From Rhodoblastus acidophilus (GTDB lineage Bacteria > Pseudomonadota > Alphaproteobacteria > Rhizobiales > Beijerinckiaceae), in the NCBI RefSeq assembly GCF_025961575.1, contig NZ_JAOQNX010000010.1, positions 1-64,000 of the forward strand: DNA of 64,000 bases, read 5' to 3'. Position 1 is the first letter of the stretch. Each line of letters opens with the position of its first letter. The notes under the pieces are model-generated. The model made no database searches. It was given only the letters and a program-made list of their open reading frames with translations, and was not told the DNA's origin. Made by a program: the position numbers and the translations under genes. Positions 8,872 to 17,060 of the stretch are shown piece by piece.

Positions 8872-9454
8872 CGGGTTTCTTCCCGTTTCCAAAGGGCTCG
8901 GTAAAGGCCCATGGGTTCGCGGTCTGCACGAATTCGGCGGGCGTCTGCTGCTTTTGCGGGCTCGCCGGCGTGCGCGAGATGGTTTGGCCGAAATTGCCGT
9001 CCGGCTTCTGGCCGATGCTGCGCACGTAGGCGACCAAGTCCCAGATCACCGACTCCGGCAGCGACCCGCCCCAGGCCGGCATGCCATTCGGGCGGCCCTG
9101 GTAGATGCTGAGGAACAGATTTGCGGGTTCCGCGCCGTAGATCGACTTGACGTCGCTGAGCGACGGCCCCATGCCGCCGCCGCCGTTCGGCGCATGGCAG
9201 CCGACGCAGTTGAACGAGATGAAATAGCGCATGCCGCGCTGCGCCGCCTGTGGATCGTCCCCGGCGGGATTGGTTACCTGTGGCGGGGGCGGCGGCTGTC
9301 CTGGCCGAAGGTGCGACACCGGAACCGACAGGATAGGATAAGCGCCGGCGCGGGTCGGGGTCAGGGCGTTCTCCGCCGCATTGCGCCGCGCCTGCTGCGC
9401 CAGCGCGCCGCCCGCGCCAAGCAGGACGAGGAGAAGCAGCAAGCCGCGTTTCAT
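8861..9454 (-). CDS. Periplasmic c-type cytochrome, likely electron acceptor of the PQQ dehydrogenase
   Basis: The 197-residue precursor has a signal peptide (MKRGLLLLLVLLGAGGALAQ). A Pro-rich linker follows (about 48-65), then one haem c site, C83-VGC-H87, with a likely axial Met in NGMPAWGG. Its ATG overlaps the stop of the PQQ dehydrogenase as TGATG, indicating translational coupling. By position it should take electrons from the dehydrogenase and pass them to the caa3 subunit II encoded next, as XoxG-type cytochromes do. It is not close enough to XoxG by eye to use that name. Confidence 0.85.
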   Translation of the reverse strand: MKRGLLLLLVLLGAGGALAQQARRNAAENALTPTRAGAYPILSVPVSHLRPGQPPPPPQVTNPAGDDPQAAQRGMRYFISFNCVGCHAPNGGGGMGPSLSDVKSIYGAEPANLFLSIYQGRPNGMPAWGGSLPESVIWDLVAYVRSIGQKPDGNFGQTISRTPASPQKQQTPAEFVQTANPWAFTEPFGNGKKPDAK

Positions 9455-11271
9455 CAGCGCTTCTCCGGTTGCGGCTGGGTTGGGGCCGCCTGGGCGGAGG
9501 AGCTTTTTGGCAGGGCGAACACCACGAGTTCGCCGCCGCCTTGCGTATAGGTGGGGAGGTCCTGCATGGCGCCGGTGAACCCCAGCGCGCCATTGCGCAC
9601 GCGCGGATCGACGGCCGCGTTGGCCACCACGCCCGGCCAGCCGCCGACGCCTGTGGCGATGGCGATATATTGCCGCCCATCCGAACCGCGATAGGTTACG
9701 GGCTGGCCGATCGATCCCGAGCCGAGGTGGAACGACCAAAGGACTTTGCCGGACTTCGCGTCCACCGCCTTCATCCAGCGGTCCATGGTGGCGTAGACGG
9801 CCACGTCGCCACCGGTGACCAACGCGCCGGACCAGACCGGAAAATTCTCGTGAATTTCCCAGACCTTTTTCCGCTGGACGGGGTCCCAGGCCATGAACTC
9901 GCCGCGATAGCCTCCGGGGCCGGCGAACATGTCGACGGTTGCGCCGACGTAGGGCGTGCCGGCGATATAGCTTGCCTCGGATGCCTTGAAATTCATGCAC
10001 AGGTGCTGGTGCGGCACGTAGAGGAGTTTGGTCCGCGGCGACCATGCGGTCGGCTGCCAATCCTTGGCGCCGGGCGGCGCGGGGCAGACGTCCTGCACCG
10101 TGCGATTCAGGCTCGGGTTCAAATCCATGTTGGGCTCGATCCGGCCCGTTTCCAGATTGACCCCCTTGTAGGCGTTGACCGTGTCATAGGTGTCGGCGGA
10201 CAGAACTTTTCCGGTCTCGCGGTCAATCACATACATGTAACCGTTCCGTCCGGGATGCAGCAGGACCTTGCGGTTCGCACCCCCGATCTGAAGATCGACC
10301 AGCACGTTCCTCTGGATTTCGTCGTGGTCCCAGACGTCGTGAGGGTTGAACTGATAGGCCCATTTCGCTTGGCCGTTTTCGGGATTGCGCGCGAACAGGG
10401 TGGATGACCACAGATTGTCGCCGGGACGCTGCTCGGCGTTCCACGGGCCGGGGTTGCCGGTGCCGTAATAGAGCGTGTTCAGGTCGGGATCGTAGGAGAA
10501 CCAGCCCCACATCGTGGCGCCGCCGATCTTCCAGGCGCCCTGCGGCCACGAATTCACGCCGAGGTCCTTGCCCTTCATCCAGTCGTAAGGCGGCTTGAAG
10601 TCCGAGCCGATCAGCACGTCCTGATCAGGACCGGCCCCATAGGCCACATAGGCGATCTTGCCGGTGTTTTCGTCCAGCGCCGTGATGCGGCCGCGCACGC
10701 CCATTTCGCCGCCGCTGATGCCGACGAACACCTTGCCTTTCACCGCCAGCGGCGCGGCGGTGGTGGTCTCGCCGAGATTGATGTCGCCGGTCTTGGTCGC
10801 CCAAAGCTCCTTGCCGGTGGCGGCGTCGAGCGCGATGACATGATTGTCGAGCGTGACCTGGAAAATCTTGCCGTCGTCATAGGCGAGGCCGCGCGTTACG
10901 ACATCGCAGCAGGCCACGCCCTGCGCCGCGCGGTCGGTGTGGGGGATGTAGGTCCATTTCAGTTCGCCGGTGACGGGATCGAGCGCGAACACCTTGTTGG
11001 GCCAGGAGCTGACGATGTACATCGTGTCACCGATGACCAGCGGCGCCGCCTCCTGTCCGCGTGTTTCTCCCAGAGAGAAGGTCCAGGCCATTTGCAGACC
11101 CGCGACATTGCCGGCGTTGATCTGGTCGAGCGGGCTGAAGCGGGTCGAGGAATAATCGCGCGCGGGCATCACCCATTGTGCAGGGTCCTGGCTCAGCTTG
11201 TTCAGGTCTTCCGCGCGCGCCGAACAGGATAGGAGCACGAGCGGCAGGAGCGACCATCTTGTGAGCTTCAT
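9454..11271 (-). CDS. PQQ-dependent alcohol dehydrogenase with lanthanide-type Asp-x-Asp site
   Basis: The 605-residue precursor has a signal peptide (to about residue 20) and the eight-bladed propeller of quinoprotein alcohol dehydrogenases. Visible features are the vicinal Cys121-Cys122 pair, metal-ligand candidates Glu189 and Asn273 (TGNPGPWN), and HDVWDHD with catalytic-type Asp315 plus Asp317. The second Asp, two residues after the catalytic one, is the established signature of lanthanide-dependent XoxF/ExaF/PedH enzymes. Ca-dependent enzymes have Ala, Ser or Thr there. The gene is the core of an operon with CtaG-like, cytochrome c and caa3 genes. The substrate (methanol, ethanol or another alcohol) cannot be told. 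The start was chosen at the ATG that gives the signal peptide and an ATGA overlap with the upstream gene. Confidence 0.9.
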   Translation of the reverse strand: MKLTRWSLLPLVLLSCSARAEDLNKLSQDPAQWVMPARDYSSTRFSPLDQINAGNVAGLQMAWTFSLGETRGQEAAPLVIGDTMYIVSSWPNKVFALDPVTGELKWTYIPHTDRAAQGVACCDVVTRGLAYDDGKIFQVTLDNHVIALDAATGKELWATKTGDINLGETTTAAPLAVKGKVFVGISGGEMGVRGRITALDENTGKIAYVAYGAGPDQDVLIGSDFKPPYDWMKGKDLGVNSWPQGAWKIGGATMWGWFSYDPDLNTLYYGTGNPGPWNAEQRPGDNLWSSTLFARNPENGQAKWAYQFNPHDVWDHDEIQRNVLVDLQIGGANRKVLLHPGRNGYMYVIDRETGKVLSADTYDTVNAYKGVNLETGRIEPNMDLNPSLNRTVQDVCPAPPGAKDWQPTAWSPRTKLLYVPHQHLCMNFKASEASYIAGTPYVGATVDMFAGPGGYRGEFMAWDPVQRKKVWEIHENFPVWSGALVTGGDVAVYATMDRWMKAVDAKSGKVLWSFHLGSGSIGQPVTYRGSDGRQYIAIATGVGGWPGVVANAAVDPRVRNGALGFTGAMQDLPTYTQGGGELVVFALPKSSSAQAAPTQPQPEKR

Positions 11272-12020
11272 GGACGCGCCTCCAGCGGATTGGTGACCCG
11301 TTCTCGCACGCGCAAGAACATTGTGAGCGCAAAGGCCGACCAGGTCGTGATCAGCAGTCCGGCGGGAACCCACATCAGCAGCGCGCCGAGTTGCTGATCC
11401 TGCAACGGAGTCAGGCCCCAGGGCGCGGTGGTGTCGCGGTAAACGGAATAGAGCGGCGAACGGGCGAAGACGAGCAGAGCCCCGAGCGCGCTCATGTGCA
11501 GGCCGGCGAAGGTGACCGCGAGAAAAGCCGGAAAGCCGCCTTCGCCGAGAATCGCGCTCCACAGCCAGAGCGCCGATCCGAGAATCGAAAGGTGCATCGC
11601 CCAATAAACGATGTTGTTCGCGAGCGTCGCGTCCAAGGGCGCCGGGGCGTGCCAGAACCACAGCACCAGCGTAAAGGCCGCGGAAGGCGGGGCGACCCTC
11701 CAGGCACCCATTCGCTGGAGCGTAAAAGCCGCCGCGAGCAGCGGCGCCGCGAATAGAGCCACGATCACATGCTGAGTGGCGCGGGCGGAAAAAAGGGCGA
11801 CGCCGAGATTGCGTAGCGGCGACGCGAAAGCGGCGGCGAGGAGGACCCAGCCGCCGAGAAAGAGAAGTTGGCGGCGCGGGTCAGTCCGGAACGCGCGCCA
11901 GGAAGCCAAGACCGAGACGGTGAGAACGGCAAGCAAAACCGGGTCGGCGTTCCATCGCACGGCTCCGGGAACAGGCGCCAGACCGCAATAGCGAATGAAG
12001 GACAAAGATTGCGCCTCCAA
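11268..12020 (-). CDS. CtaG-like (caa3-type) cytochrome oxidase assembly protein
   Basis: The 250-residue polytopic membrane protein has about seven hydrophobic segments. It matches the caa3_CtaG family, with conserved histidines in FWHAPAPLDATLANN, YWAMHLSI and AGLHMSALGALL. These proteins help insert copper or otherwise mature caa3 oxidases. The start is a TTG with no strong ribosome site, so a start slightly downstream is possible. The stop overlaps the ATG of the PQQ dehydrogenase (ATGA). It is the first gene of the dehydrogenase-oxidase operon, which supports the view that the oxidase belongs to this electron chain. Confidence 0.8.
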   Translation of the reverse strand: MEAQSLSFIRYCGLAPVPGAVRWNADPVLLAVLTVSVLASWRAFRTDPRRQLLFLGGWVLLAAAFASPLRNLGVALFSARATQHVIVALFAAPLLAAAFTLQRMGAWRVAPPSAAFTLVLWFWHAPAPLDATLANNIVYWAMHLSILGSALWLWSAILGEGGFPAFLAVTFAGLHMSALGALLVFARSPLYSVYRDTTAPWGLTPLQDQQLGALLMWVPAGLLITTWSAFALTMFLRVRERVTNPLEARP

Positions 12021-12189
12021 GCGTTACACGCGGCACGAAACGTAGAGACGCGCCTTCGGGCGCCACTTCTCCACCTCCGTAATGCGTGCAGCGGCGCCGG
12101 AGCGGGGTTCGCCGCACCTCTGGTTTTGCGGGGATGTCCGCTCGGACGCAACCACCCTCAAATCGGCGTGAGCGCCGCGAAAGCGCGCT

Positions 12190-12369
12190 TCAGCCCAGCC
12201 ACAAAAAAGCGCGGCGCAGGAACTCCTGGCCGTTGCGGTCCGCGCAAGCGCCGTGGGCGATAATGACCTTCTCGCAATCCCAGTTCAGGATTTTTTCGCG
12301 CGCGCAGCGGGCGGCTGTGCGGTCAAGGAAGCTCAGACGCAAGTCGATCGCAGGCCGCGTCTGAAATCG
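12190..12369 (-). pseudogene. C-terminal fragment of a DUF4336-type protein
   Basis: About 59 residues read RPAIDLRLSFLDRTAARCAREKILNW... and then CEKVIIAHGACADRNGQEF, which resembles the C-terminal end of DUF4336 metallo-hydrolase-like proteins. There is no start codon or N-terminal domain. Directly upstream on the same strand, in another frame, is a fragment of a different gene. It is a remnant, not a working gene. Confidence 0.55.
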
Positions 12370-12686
12370 GCGTTCGTGTAAATCACGCTCAGCTCTTGGC
12401 GCGCCGCGTCCCAGTCCGAGCTGATCTCGCCACGTTGGACGAGCTTTCCACTCTTGACGTTGAATATGTCGGCGAAGTCGCAGCACAGCGCCAGTTCAAG
12501 ATCGAAGCAGGCCCGGCCGGCGCCATGATTGGCGACGCGCAAGTCTTCATGCAGGCCGCCGTCGAGATGGCGCCCAAGAGCGATCGTGATTGTGCGTTCG
12601 CGCAGTCCGCCTAAAATCGTCGGCAGCGCTTGATTGGTCCAGTAGAACTTGCTGACAAATGGCGAAAGCGCGCCGCCGCTCAGGAA
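12345..12686 (-). pseudogene. Fragment of glycogen-debranching-enzyme N-terminal domain
   Basis: The frame encodes SKFYWTNQALPTILGGL, RERTITIALGRHLDGGLHED, DFADIFNVKSGKLVQRG and YTNADFRRGLR. This is the characteristic order of the GDE N-terminal domain of bacterial amylo-alpha-1,6-glucosidase-like proteins. It is only about 110 residues and lacks both the gene start and the catalytic (alpha/alpha)6 domain. It abuts fragments of an Rrf2 regulator upstream and a DUF4336 gene downstream. Confidence 0.65.
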
Positions 12687-12802
12687 CTCTACGCTTCGGT
12701 GAGGCCGAGATGGCGCGTCATTTCGGGCATGGTCAGCAGCCTGTCCGGGCGACAGAACATGAGGATGCGCAGGGCGCCATTGGTCGCGGCGTTCAATCGC
12801 AT
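12687..12802 (-). pseudogene. N-terminal fragment of an Rrf2-family regulator
   Basis: From the ATG at 12802, 37 residues begin MRLNAATNGALRILMFCRPD and continue LLTMPEMTRHLGLTEA before a stop. This is the start of an NsrR/IscR-like Rrf2 winged helix (normally about 150 residues with three C-terminal Cys). The break falls after the first helix-turn-helix helix, exactly where the debranching-enzyme fragment begins. Confidence 0.65.
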
Positions 12803-12918
12803 GACGCTCTCCGAAGCTACATGGGCGACACAACTTTTGGACTTGTCTGGTGTAGGAAGTCCGCGCGAAAGTCCATGCGCAAATTGTTCCGCGACGGGGC
12901 GGACCGCAGCATGAAAGG

Positions 12919-13611
12919 GTGGCAGACGTGAGCGCAGCGCAACGCATTCCGATCCTCTATTTTTCCGACGTGCTCTGCGTCTGGGCCTTTTTCGCGGAGC
13001 TTCGCCTCGCGGAGGTCGAGCGCAATTTCGGCGATCAGGTCGAACTCGACTTCCGCTTCTGCTCGGTGTTCGGCGACACGCCGCGCAAGATCGAAACGGC
13101 CTGGAGCACAAAAGGCGGCTATGACGGTTTCGCCGACCACGTTCAGCATGCAGCGCGACAATTCCCGGAGATACGACTGCATCCCGATCTCTGGCGCAAG
13201 GTTCGACCGGCCTCGTCGCTGTCCCCGCATCTCTTTCTCAAGGCGGTCCAACTCACCGAGCGGGAGGGCGCGGTCGCGCCCAAAACCTCCGAAACTGCGC
13301 TGCGAAACATGCGCGAGGCCTTTTTCGTCCACGGCCTCGACATCGCGCGGCGGGAGGTCCAGGATGAGGTCGGCCGGCAGGCGAACGTCGACGTCGAACG
13401 GGCGGCGTGGCACATCGCCGAGGGCCGCGCCCACGCCCTGCTGGACTCCGACGCCAAGGACGCCGAAAGCCTGGGCGTGAAGGGCAGCCCGACCATGATC
13501 CTGAACCATGGCCGTCAAAAGCTTTACGGCAATGTCGGCTATCGGATCATCGAAGCCAACATTTTGGAATTGCTGCGTGAACCCAACGCCGACCAGGCGA
13601 GCTGGTGCTGA
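12919..13611 (+). CDS. DsbA-family (thioredoxin-fold) protein with single active-site Cys
   Basis: The 230-residue cytosolic protein has the DsbA/FrnE-like fold pattern: an N-terminal beta strand with YFSDVLCVWAFFAE, a helical insertion, and the cis-Pro loop GVKGSPTMILN. The usual CPxC is replaced by LCVWA, so only one cysteine remains and a classical disulfide exchange is unlikely. A glutathione-transferase- or isomerase-like role, as in related 2-hydroxychromene-2-carboxylate isomerases, is possible. The start is GTG at 12919, with a second GTG three codons on. It stands alone between gene fragments and the copper operon on the other strand. Confidence 0.75.
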   Translation: MADVSAAQRIPILYFSDVLCVWAFFAELRLAEVERNFGDQVELDFRFCSVFGDTPRKIETAWSTKGGYDGFADHVQHAARQFPEIRLHPDLWRKVRPASSLSPHLFLKAVQLTEREGAVAPKTSETALRNMREAFFVHGLDIARREVQDEVGRQANVDVERAAWHIAEGRAHALLDSDAKDAESLGVKGSPTMILNHGRQKLYGNVGYRIIEANILELLREPNADQASWC

Positions 13612-13637
13612 CGCGGAACGCCGCCACGCCCCAGCCG

Positions 13638-14258
13638 TTACGAAGGACCAGGCGTCGCGGCGAGCAGCGCGCGCAATTTTTCCAGAGCGACGCTTCGGCT
13701 GAGGTTGTAATCGAGCACGCCTCGCCAGCGGCCTTGCGCGTCGATCAAAAAGATCAGCGCGGTATGATCCAGCGTGTAGCCCCCGGAAGTCGGAACCTTT
13801 TTGTAATAGACCGAGAAATTCTTGGCGGCAGCGGCGATCTCCTCCGGCGTTCCCGTCAGGCCGACCAGCCGTGGCGAGAAATTTTCGAGATAATCCTTGA
13901 GTTTTTGCGGCGTGTCGCGCTCGGGATCGAGCGTGACGAAGTAGAATTTCAGTTCCTTGCCGGCCTCGCCGAGCTCGGCGAGCCAGCCCGAAAGCTCGGT
14001 CATGGTCGTCGGGCAGACCACGGGGCAATTTGTGAAGCCGAAGAACACCCCGAACGGCTTTCCCGTGAGACGCGCGGACTCGACGGTCGATCCGTCGAGC
14101 CCTTTCAGCACGAAGGTCGGTGCGCGGGGCGCGGTCGCCGGCGGCGCGGCCGACAGCCACAGCATGGCGACAAGCCGCAAGGCGATGACCAGGGTGAAAA
14201 CCCCGGCCACCGTGGCCCACCTTTGGCGCGAGGGAGACACTTTAGCGGGACTGCTCAC
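13638..14258 (-). CDS. SCO1/SenC-family copper chaperone for cytochrome oxidase
   Basis: The 206-residue protein has one N-terminal membrane anchor (about 15-35) and a periplasmic thioredoxin-like domain. It carries the SCO copper site C78-PVV-C82 and His165 in YTLDHTALIF. SCO proteins deliver or reduce copper at the CuA centre of subunit II. The GTG start overlaps the stop of the upstream PCuAC gene (GTGA). With PCuAC and a DUF2946 protein it forms a copper-delivery operon next to the caa3 genes. Confidence 0.9.
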   Translation of the reverse strand: MSSPAKVSPSRQRWATVAGVFTLVIALRLVAMLWLSAAPPATAPRAPTFVLKGLDGSTVESARLTGKPFGVFFGFTNCPVVCPTTMTELSGWLAELGEAGKELKFYFVTLDPERDTPQKLKDYLENFSPRLVGLTGTPEEIAAAAKNFSVYYKKVPTSGGYTLDHTALIFLIDAQGRWRGVLDYNLSRSVALEKLRALLAATPGPS

Positions 14259-14698
14259 TTGGCGGCCGCCGCAGGCGTGACGAAATCGACCGCGACTTTG
14301 CCCGCGCGCTCAAAAGTCAGCGTTCCCTTGATGGTCGCGCCGGCGGCGATCGGCTGTTTCAGCCCCATCAGCATCAGATGATAGGAGCCGGGCTTCAACT
14401 CGACTTTGCCGCTCGCGGGAATGTTGAGGCCGGCGGGCATTTCGCGCATCTTCATCACGCCGTCTGTCATCGACATTTCGTGGATTTCGACATGATCGGC
14501 GTTCTCCGCCGTCGCCGCGACCAGGCGGTCGGCGGCCCCCTTGTTTTCGATGACCATGAAGGCCGCGCCGACATCGGCGCCTTTCGGCGATTGCTTGGCG
14601 CTGGGGTCATGGATTGTGAGACCGCCGATCTGGACATCGGCCGCCGACGCGCCTCCTGCGAGGGCAAAAGCGAAGAAGAGGGGGATCATGCGTTTCAT
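14255..14698 (-). CDS. PCu(A)C-type periplasmic copper chaperone
   Basis: The 147-residue precursor has a signal peptide ending near ASA (residues 1-19). It carries the PCuAC copper motif: a His/Met pair in HVEIHEMSM, Met residues about ten positions on (GVMKMREMP), and the distal SYHLMLMGL. These proteins bind Cu(I) and load it onto CuA together with SCO1. The start at 14698 was chosen because it gives the signal peptide. The frame upstream of it lacks family similarity. The gene is coupled to SCO1 by a GTGA overlap. Confidence 0.9.
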   Translation of the reverse strand: MKRMIPLFFAFALAGGASAADVQIGGLTIHDPSAKQSPKGADVGAAFMVIENKGAADRLVAATAENADHVEIHEMSMTDGVMKMREMPAGLNIPASGKVELKPGSYHLMLMGLKQPIAAGATIKGTLTFERAGKVAVDFVTPAAAAK

Positions 14699-14778
14699 GT
14701 AAAAATTCCCTAATAATCGCCGCGCGCGGTTTCGCGCCTGAAGCGGCGTTCGAGTCTGAGGAAAGCGAGTGTCTTGGG

Positions 14779-15213
14779 TCAGGCGAAGGGTGGCGCGCGC
14801 GCAGGCGCGGCCCGTACGGCGCGCGCAGGCGCCGGCGGAACCCGTTCCCAGGGCGACTTGGCAACAACAGCGACGGCCACCGGCGCGGCGGGAGCCGCCA
14901 CGGCGACGGGGACGTCGAGCTGACCCTGCATGATCGGCAGGCAGAAGGGGCAAATTGCGCGAGGCGCGCCCGGATCGGTGGGCTTGCCGTCGCGGTCGAG
15001 CGTCACCATGCCGAGCCCGGTGCACACGACGATTTCTTCGCCGTCGGAGCCGCCAGCTACGGAGGTTTCGGCTTTAGCGACCGCGCCGAACAGCGTTGCG
15101 GCCAGGATGTTGAACAGCACGATCCACAGGCCGAAAACACCGGCAAACCCGCGACGCCGGCGTCCACGCGCCGGGTTAAGCGAGAGGTCGTATCTGCGGT
15201 TCGTCTGGGTCAT
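14779..15213 (-). CDS. DUF2946 family protein, copper-operon associated
   Basis: The 144-residue protein has an N-terminal membrane segment (about 22-45). It then shows the DUF2946-like block VVCTGLGMVTLDRDGKP followed by ICPFCLPIM, giving a Cys...CPFC arrangement that could bind metal. An Ala/Pro/Val-rich tail ends the protein. Members often lie next to PCuAC, SCO and TonB-type copper genes, as here. The exact function is unknown. The start ATG at 15213 was preferred over 15261 because upstream residues are Arg-rich and unlike the family. Confidence 0.75.
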   Translation of the reverse strand: MTQTNRRYDLSLNPARGRRRRGFAGVFGLWIVLFNILAATLFGAVAKAETSVAGGSDGEEIVVCTGLGMVTLDRDGKPTDPGAPRAICPFCLPIMQGQLDVPVAVAAPAAPVAVAVVAKSPWERVPPAPARAVRAAPARAPPFA

Positions 15214-15278
15214 CGGCTCCCGATCGCGGCGACGAATATGCGGACATGCTAACGAGCGCATCGCGCGGCTGTAAAGGT

Positions 15279-16004
15279 CTACACCACCTTGTCGAGTTCG
15301 GGCGCGAGTTTTAGGGGGATGCGCAGGAAGCGCGCGCCGTTCAGTTCAGCGCGAGGAAACCGGCCCGCTCGAATGTTGACCTGGATCGACGGCAGCAGCA
15401 GTTCGGGCGCCGCGAGCTGGGCGTCGCGCTTTTCCCGAGCCGCGACGAACGCGTCTTCGCTCACGCCGTCGTGGACCTGCACGTTTCCGGCACGCTGCTC
15501 GGCCACGGTGGTCTCCCAGGCGAAATAGTCGCGGCCCGGCGCTTTGTAGTCGTGGCACAGAAACATGCGTGTATCCCGCGGCAGCGCAAGCAAACGGCGG
15601 ATCGAGCGATACAGTGCGCGGGCGCTCCCTCCGGGGAAATCGGCGCGGGCGCAGCCGTAATCCGGCATGAACATGGTGTCGCCGACGAACACGGCGTCTC
15701 CGATCCGATAGGAAACGCAGGCGGGCGTGTGTCCCGGCGTGTGCAGAACCTCGACATCGAGATTGCCGATGGCGAAATGCCCGCCGTCGGCGAACAGCCG
15801 GTCGAACTCTGCGCCTTTCAGCGAGACTTCGCAGAGATCGAAGACCGGCCGAAAGATCGACTGAACTTGGGTGACATGCTCGCCGATGCCCACCTTGGCG
15901 CCTGTCTTCGCCTTGAGCCAGGGCGCGGCGGTCAAATGGTCGGCGTGGACATGCGTTTCAAGCACCCACTCGATCCTGGCGCCGAGCTTGTCCGCTTCGC
16001 CCAT
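15279..16004 (-). CDS. MBL-fold hydrolase, persulfide dioxygenase (ETHE1/Blh)-like, N-terminally short
   Basis: The 241-residue protein has the metallo-beta-lactamase motif THVHADH, HTPGHTPACVSY and GDTMF. Its C-terminal region is that of the ETHE1/Blh-type persulfide dioxygenase or rhodanese-linked hydrolase. Family members normally have about 50 more residues before the ETHVHADH block, holding the first beta strands (substrate-side FFDP...ATIIDPV). Here the frame upstream of the ATG has no such sequence. Either the gene is 5'-truncated or a divergent short form. The iron ligands visible in the motif are intact. Confidence 0.7.
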   Translation of the reverse strand: MGEADKLGARIEWVLETHVHADHLTAAPWLKAKTGAKVGIGEHVTQVQSIFRPVFDLCEVSLKGAEFDRLFADGGHFAIGNLDVEVLHTPGHTPACVSYRIGDAVFVGDTMFMPDYGCARADFPGGSARALYRSIRRLLALPRDTRMFLCHDYKAPGRDYFAWETTVAEQRAGNVQVHDGVSEDAFVAAREKRDAQLAAPELLLPSIQVNIRAGRFPRAELNGARFLRIPLKLAPELDKVV

Positions 16005-16087
16005 CGTTTGTGTCTTTCCTGAAGCCGGCCCGCGGGGACGCGCTTATCTCCGTCCAGCGCGCTCCGACGGGCGGTTGGAGACGCGCC

Positions 16088-17047
16088 TCAGTCGAAGGTC
16101 ACGGTGTCGCCGTTGCCGACATAGAGATCGCTGATCGAGCCGTCGCGTCCGCTGCCGCGCACGACAGGATAACCCAGTTCGATCATCCGTTCGACCGCCG
16201 GCAGCCCGGTGCAGTGGTTGCATGCGATGCGCTGAAGCCGGTATTTGCCCATTTCGCGAACGGTCGCCTCCTTCTCGGGCGACAGCGGCCCGAAGGGCGC
16301 AAGATGGAGCCCGCCGTAGAGGCCGTAAACCTGTGTTCCCTCGGCCAGGTGTTCGCGGGCGAAGTCCATGATCCGTTCGACGCCCTGGTGGCCACAGCCG
16401 GTGACCGCGACAAGCCCCTTGTGTTCAATCCTGGCGTAAAGCGATTGCTCGCCGGCAACGCCGAGAATGATCGGCAGGTCGAAGCCGACGGCGGCCAGTC
16501 CTGGCGCCAGCGCATGGACGCGGCCGGGTTCGAGTCGGATCAACGCGCCCCGGTGGGGCGCGGCGTTGCCGGCATGGGCGTCGGGAACGTCGGCGCCGGC
16601 GATGAAGCGACAGGCGTCGTCGGTGAAAGTCGACGGAACATAGATCGTGATGTCCGGCTTCAGCTCCAGCACGGCCTGCAGGCCGAACAGATGATCCATG
16701 TGCTCATGGGTGAGGAACACGGCCTCGATCTCGCCGGCGCGGAGCATCTGGTCCACGCCGGTGGCGGCGAAACGCGCGCGCATGTAATCGCGGCTCCAGC
16801 CTGAATCGATCAGAAAACGCCGGCGCGCGCCGTCGAGACCGTCGATTTCGAGCAGACTGCAACTGCCGCGCGCGTTCTCCTCGCGCCAGGGCATATGCCA
16901 TTGACTCGCCGCCATGCCGCCGCCCGCGGCGATGTCCCGCATCAATCCGTCGTTGCTGGCCCAGCCGATTTCGGAGACGCAGGTCACCGTTATCGCGCGG
17001 CAGGCGCCGAAGTCGATCTTTTCGGAAGGCGTGGCGCCAGTGGACAT
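16088..17047 (-). CDS. MBL-fold metallohydrolase, methyltransferase/RFA-P synthase-related family
   Basis: The 319-residue protein has a metallo-beta-lactamase core. SCSLLEIDG and FLIDSGW are followed by LTHEHMDHLFGL (metal site) and VTGCGHQGVERIM. Near the C-terminus is IACNHCTGLPAVERM. This resembles the group annotated as 7,8-dihydropterin-6-yl-methyl-4-(beta-D-ribofuranosyl)aminobenzene 5'-phosphate synthase-related hydrolases, whose bacterial roles are mostly unknown. A GAGGAGG ribosome site precedes the chosen ATG. It is full length. Confidence 0.75.
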   Translation of the reverse strand: MSTGATPSEKIDFGACRAITVTCVSEIGWASNDGLMRDIAAGGGMAASQWHMPWREENARGSCSLLEIDGLDGARRRFLIDSGWSRDYMRARFAATGVDQMLRAGEIEAVFLTHEHMDHLFGLQAVLELKPDITIYVPSTFTDDACRFIAGADVPDAHAGNAAPHRGALIRLEPGRVHALAPGLAAVGFDLPIILGVAGEQSLYARIEHKGLVAVTGCGHQGVERIMDFAREHLAEGTQVYGLYGGLHLAPFGPLSPEKEATVREMGKYRLQRIACNHCTGLPAVERMIELGYPVVRGSGRDGSISDLYVGNGDTVTFD

Positions 17048-17060
17048 GTTATCGGCCTCC

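Noticed and set aside
12817-14220. A 467-codon minus-strand frame covering the DsbA-like and SCO1 genes
   Set aside because: Both real genes are recognised by motifs in other frames, and this frame is Arg/Gly-rich without motifs.
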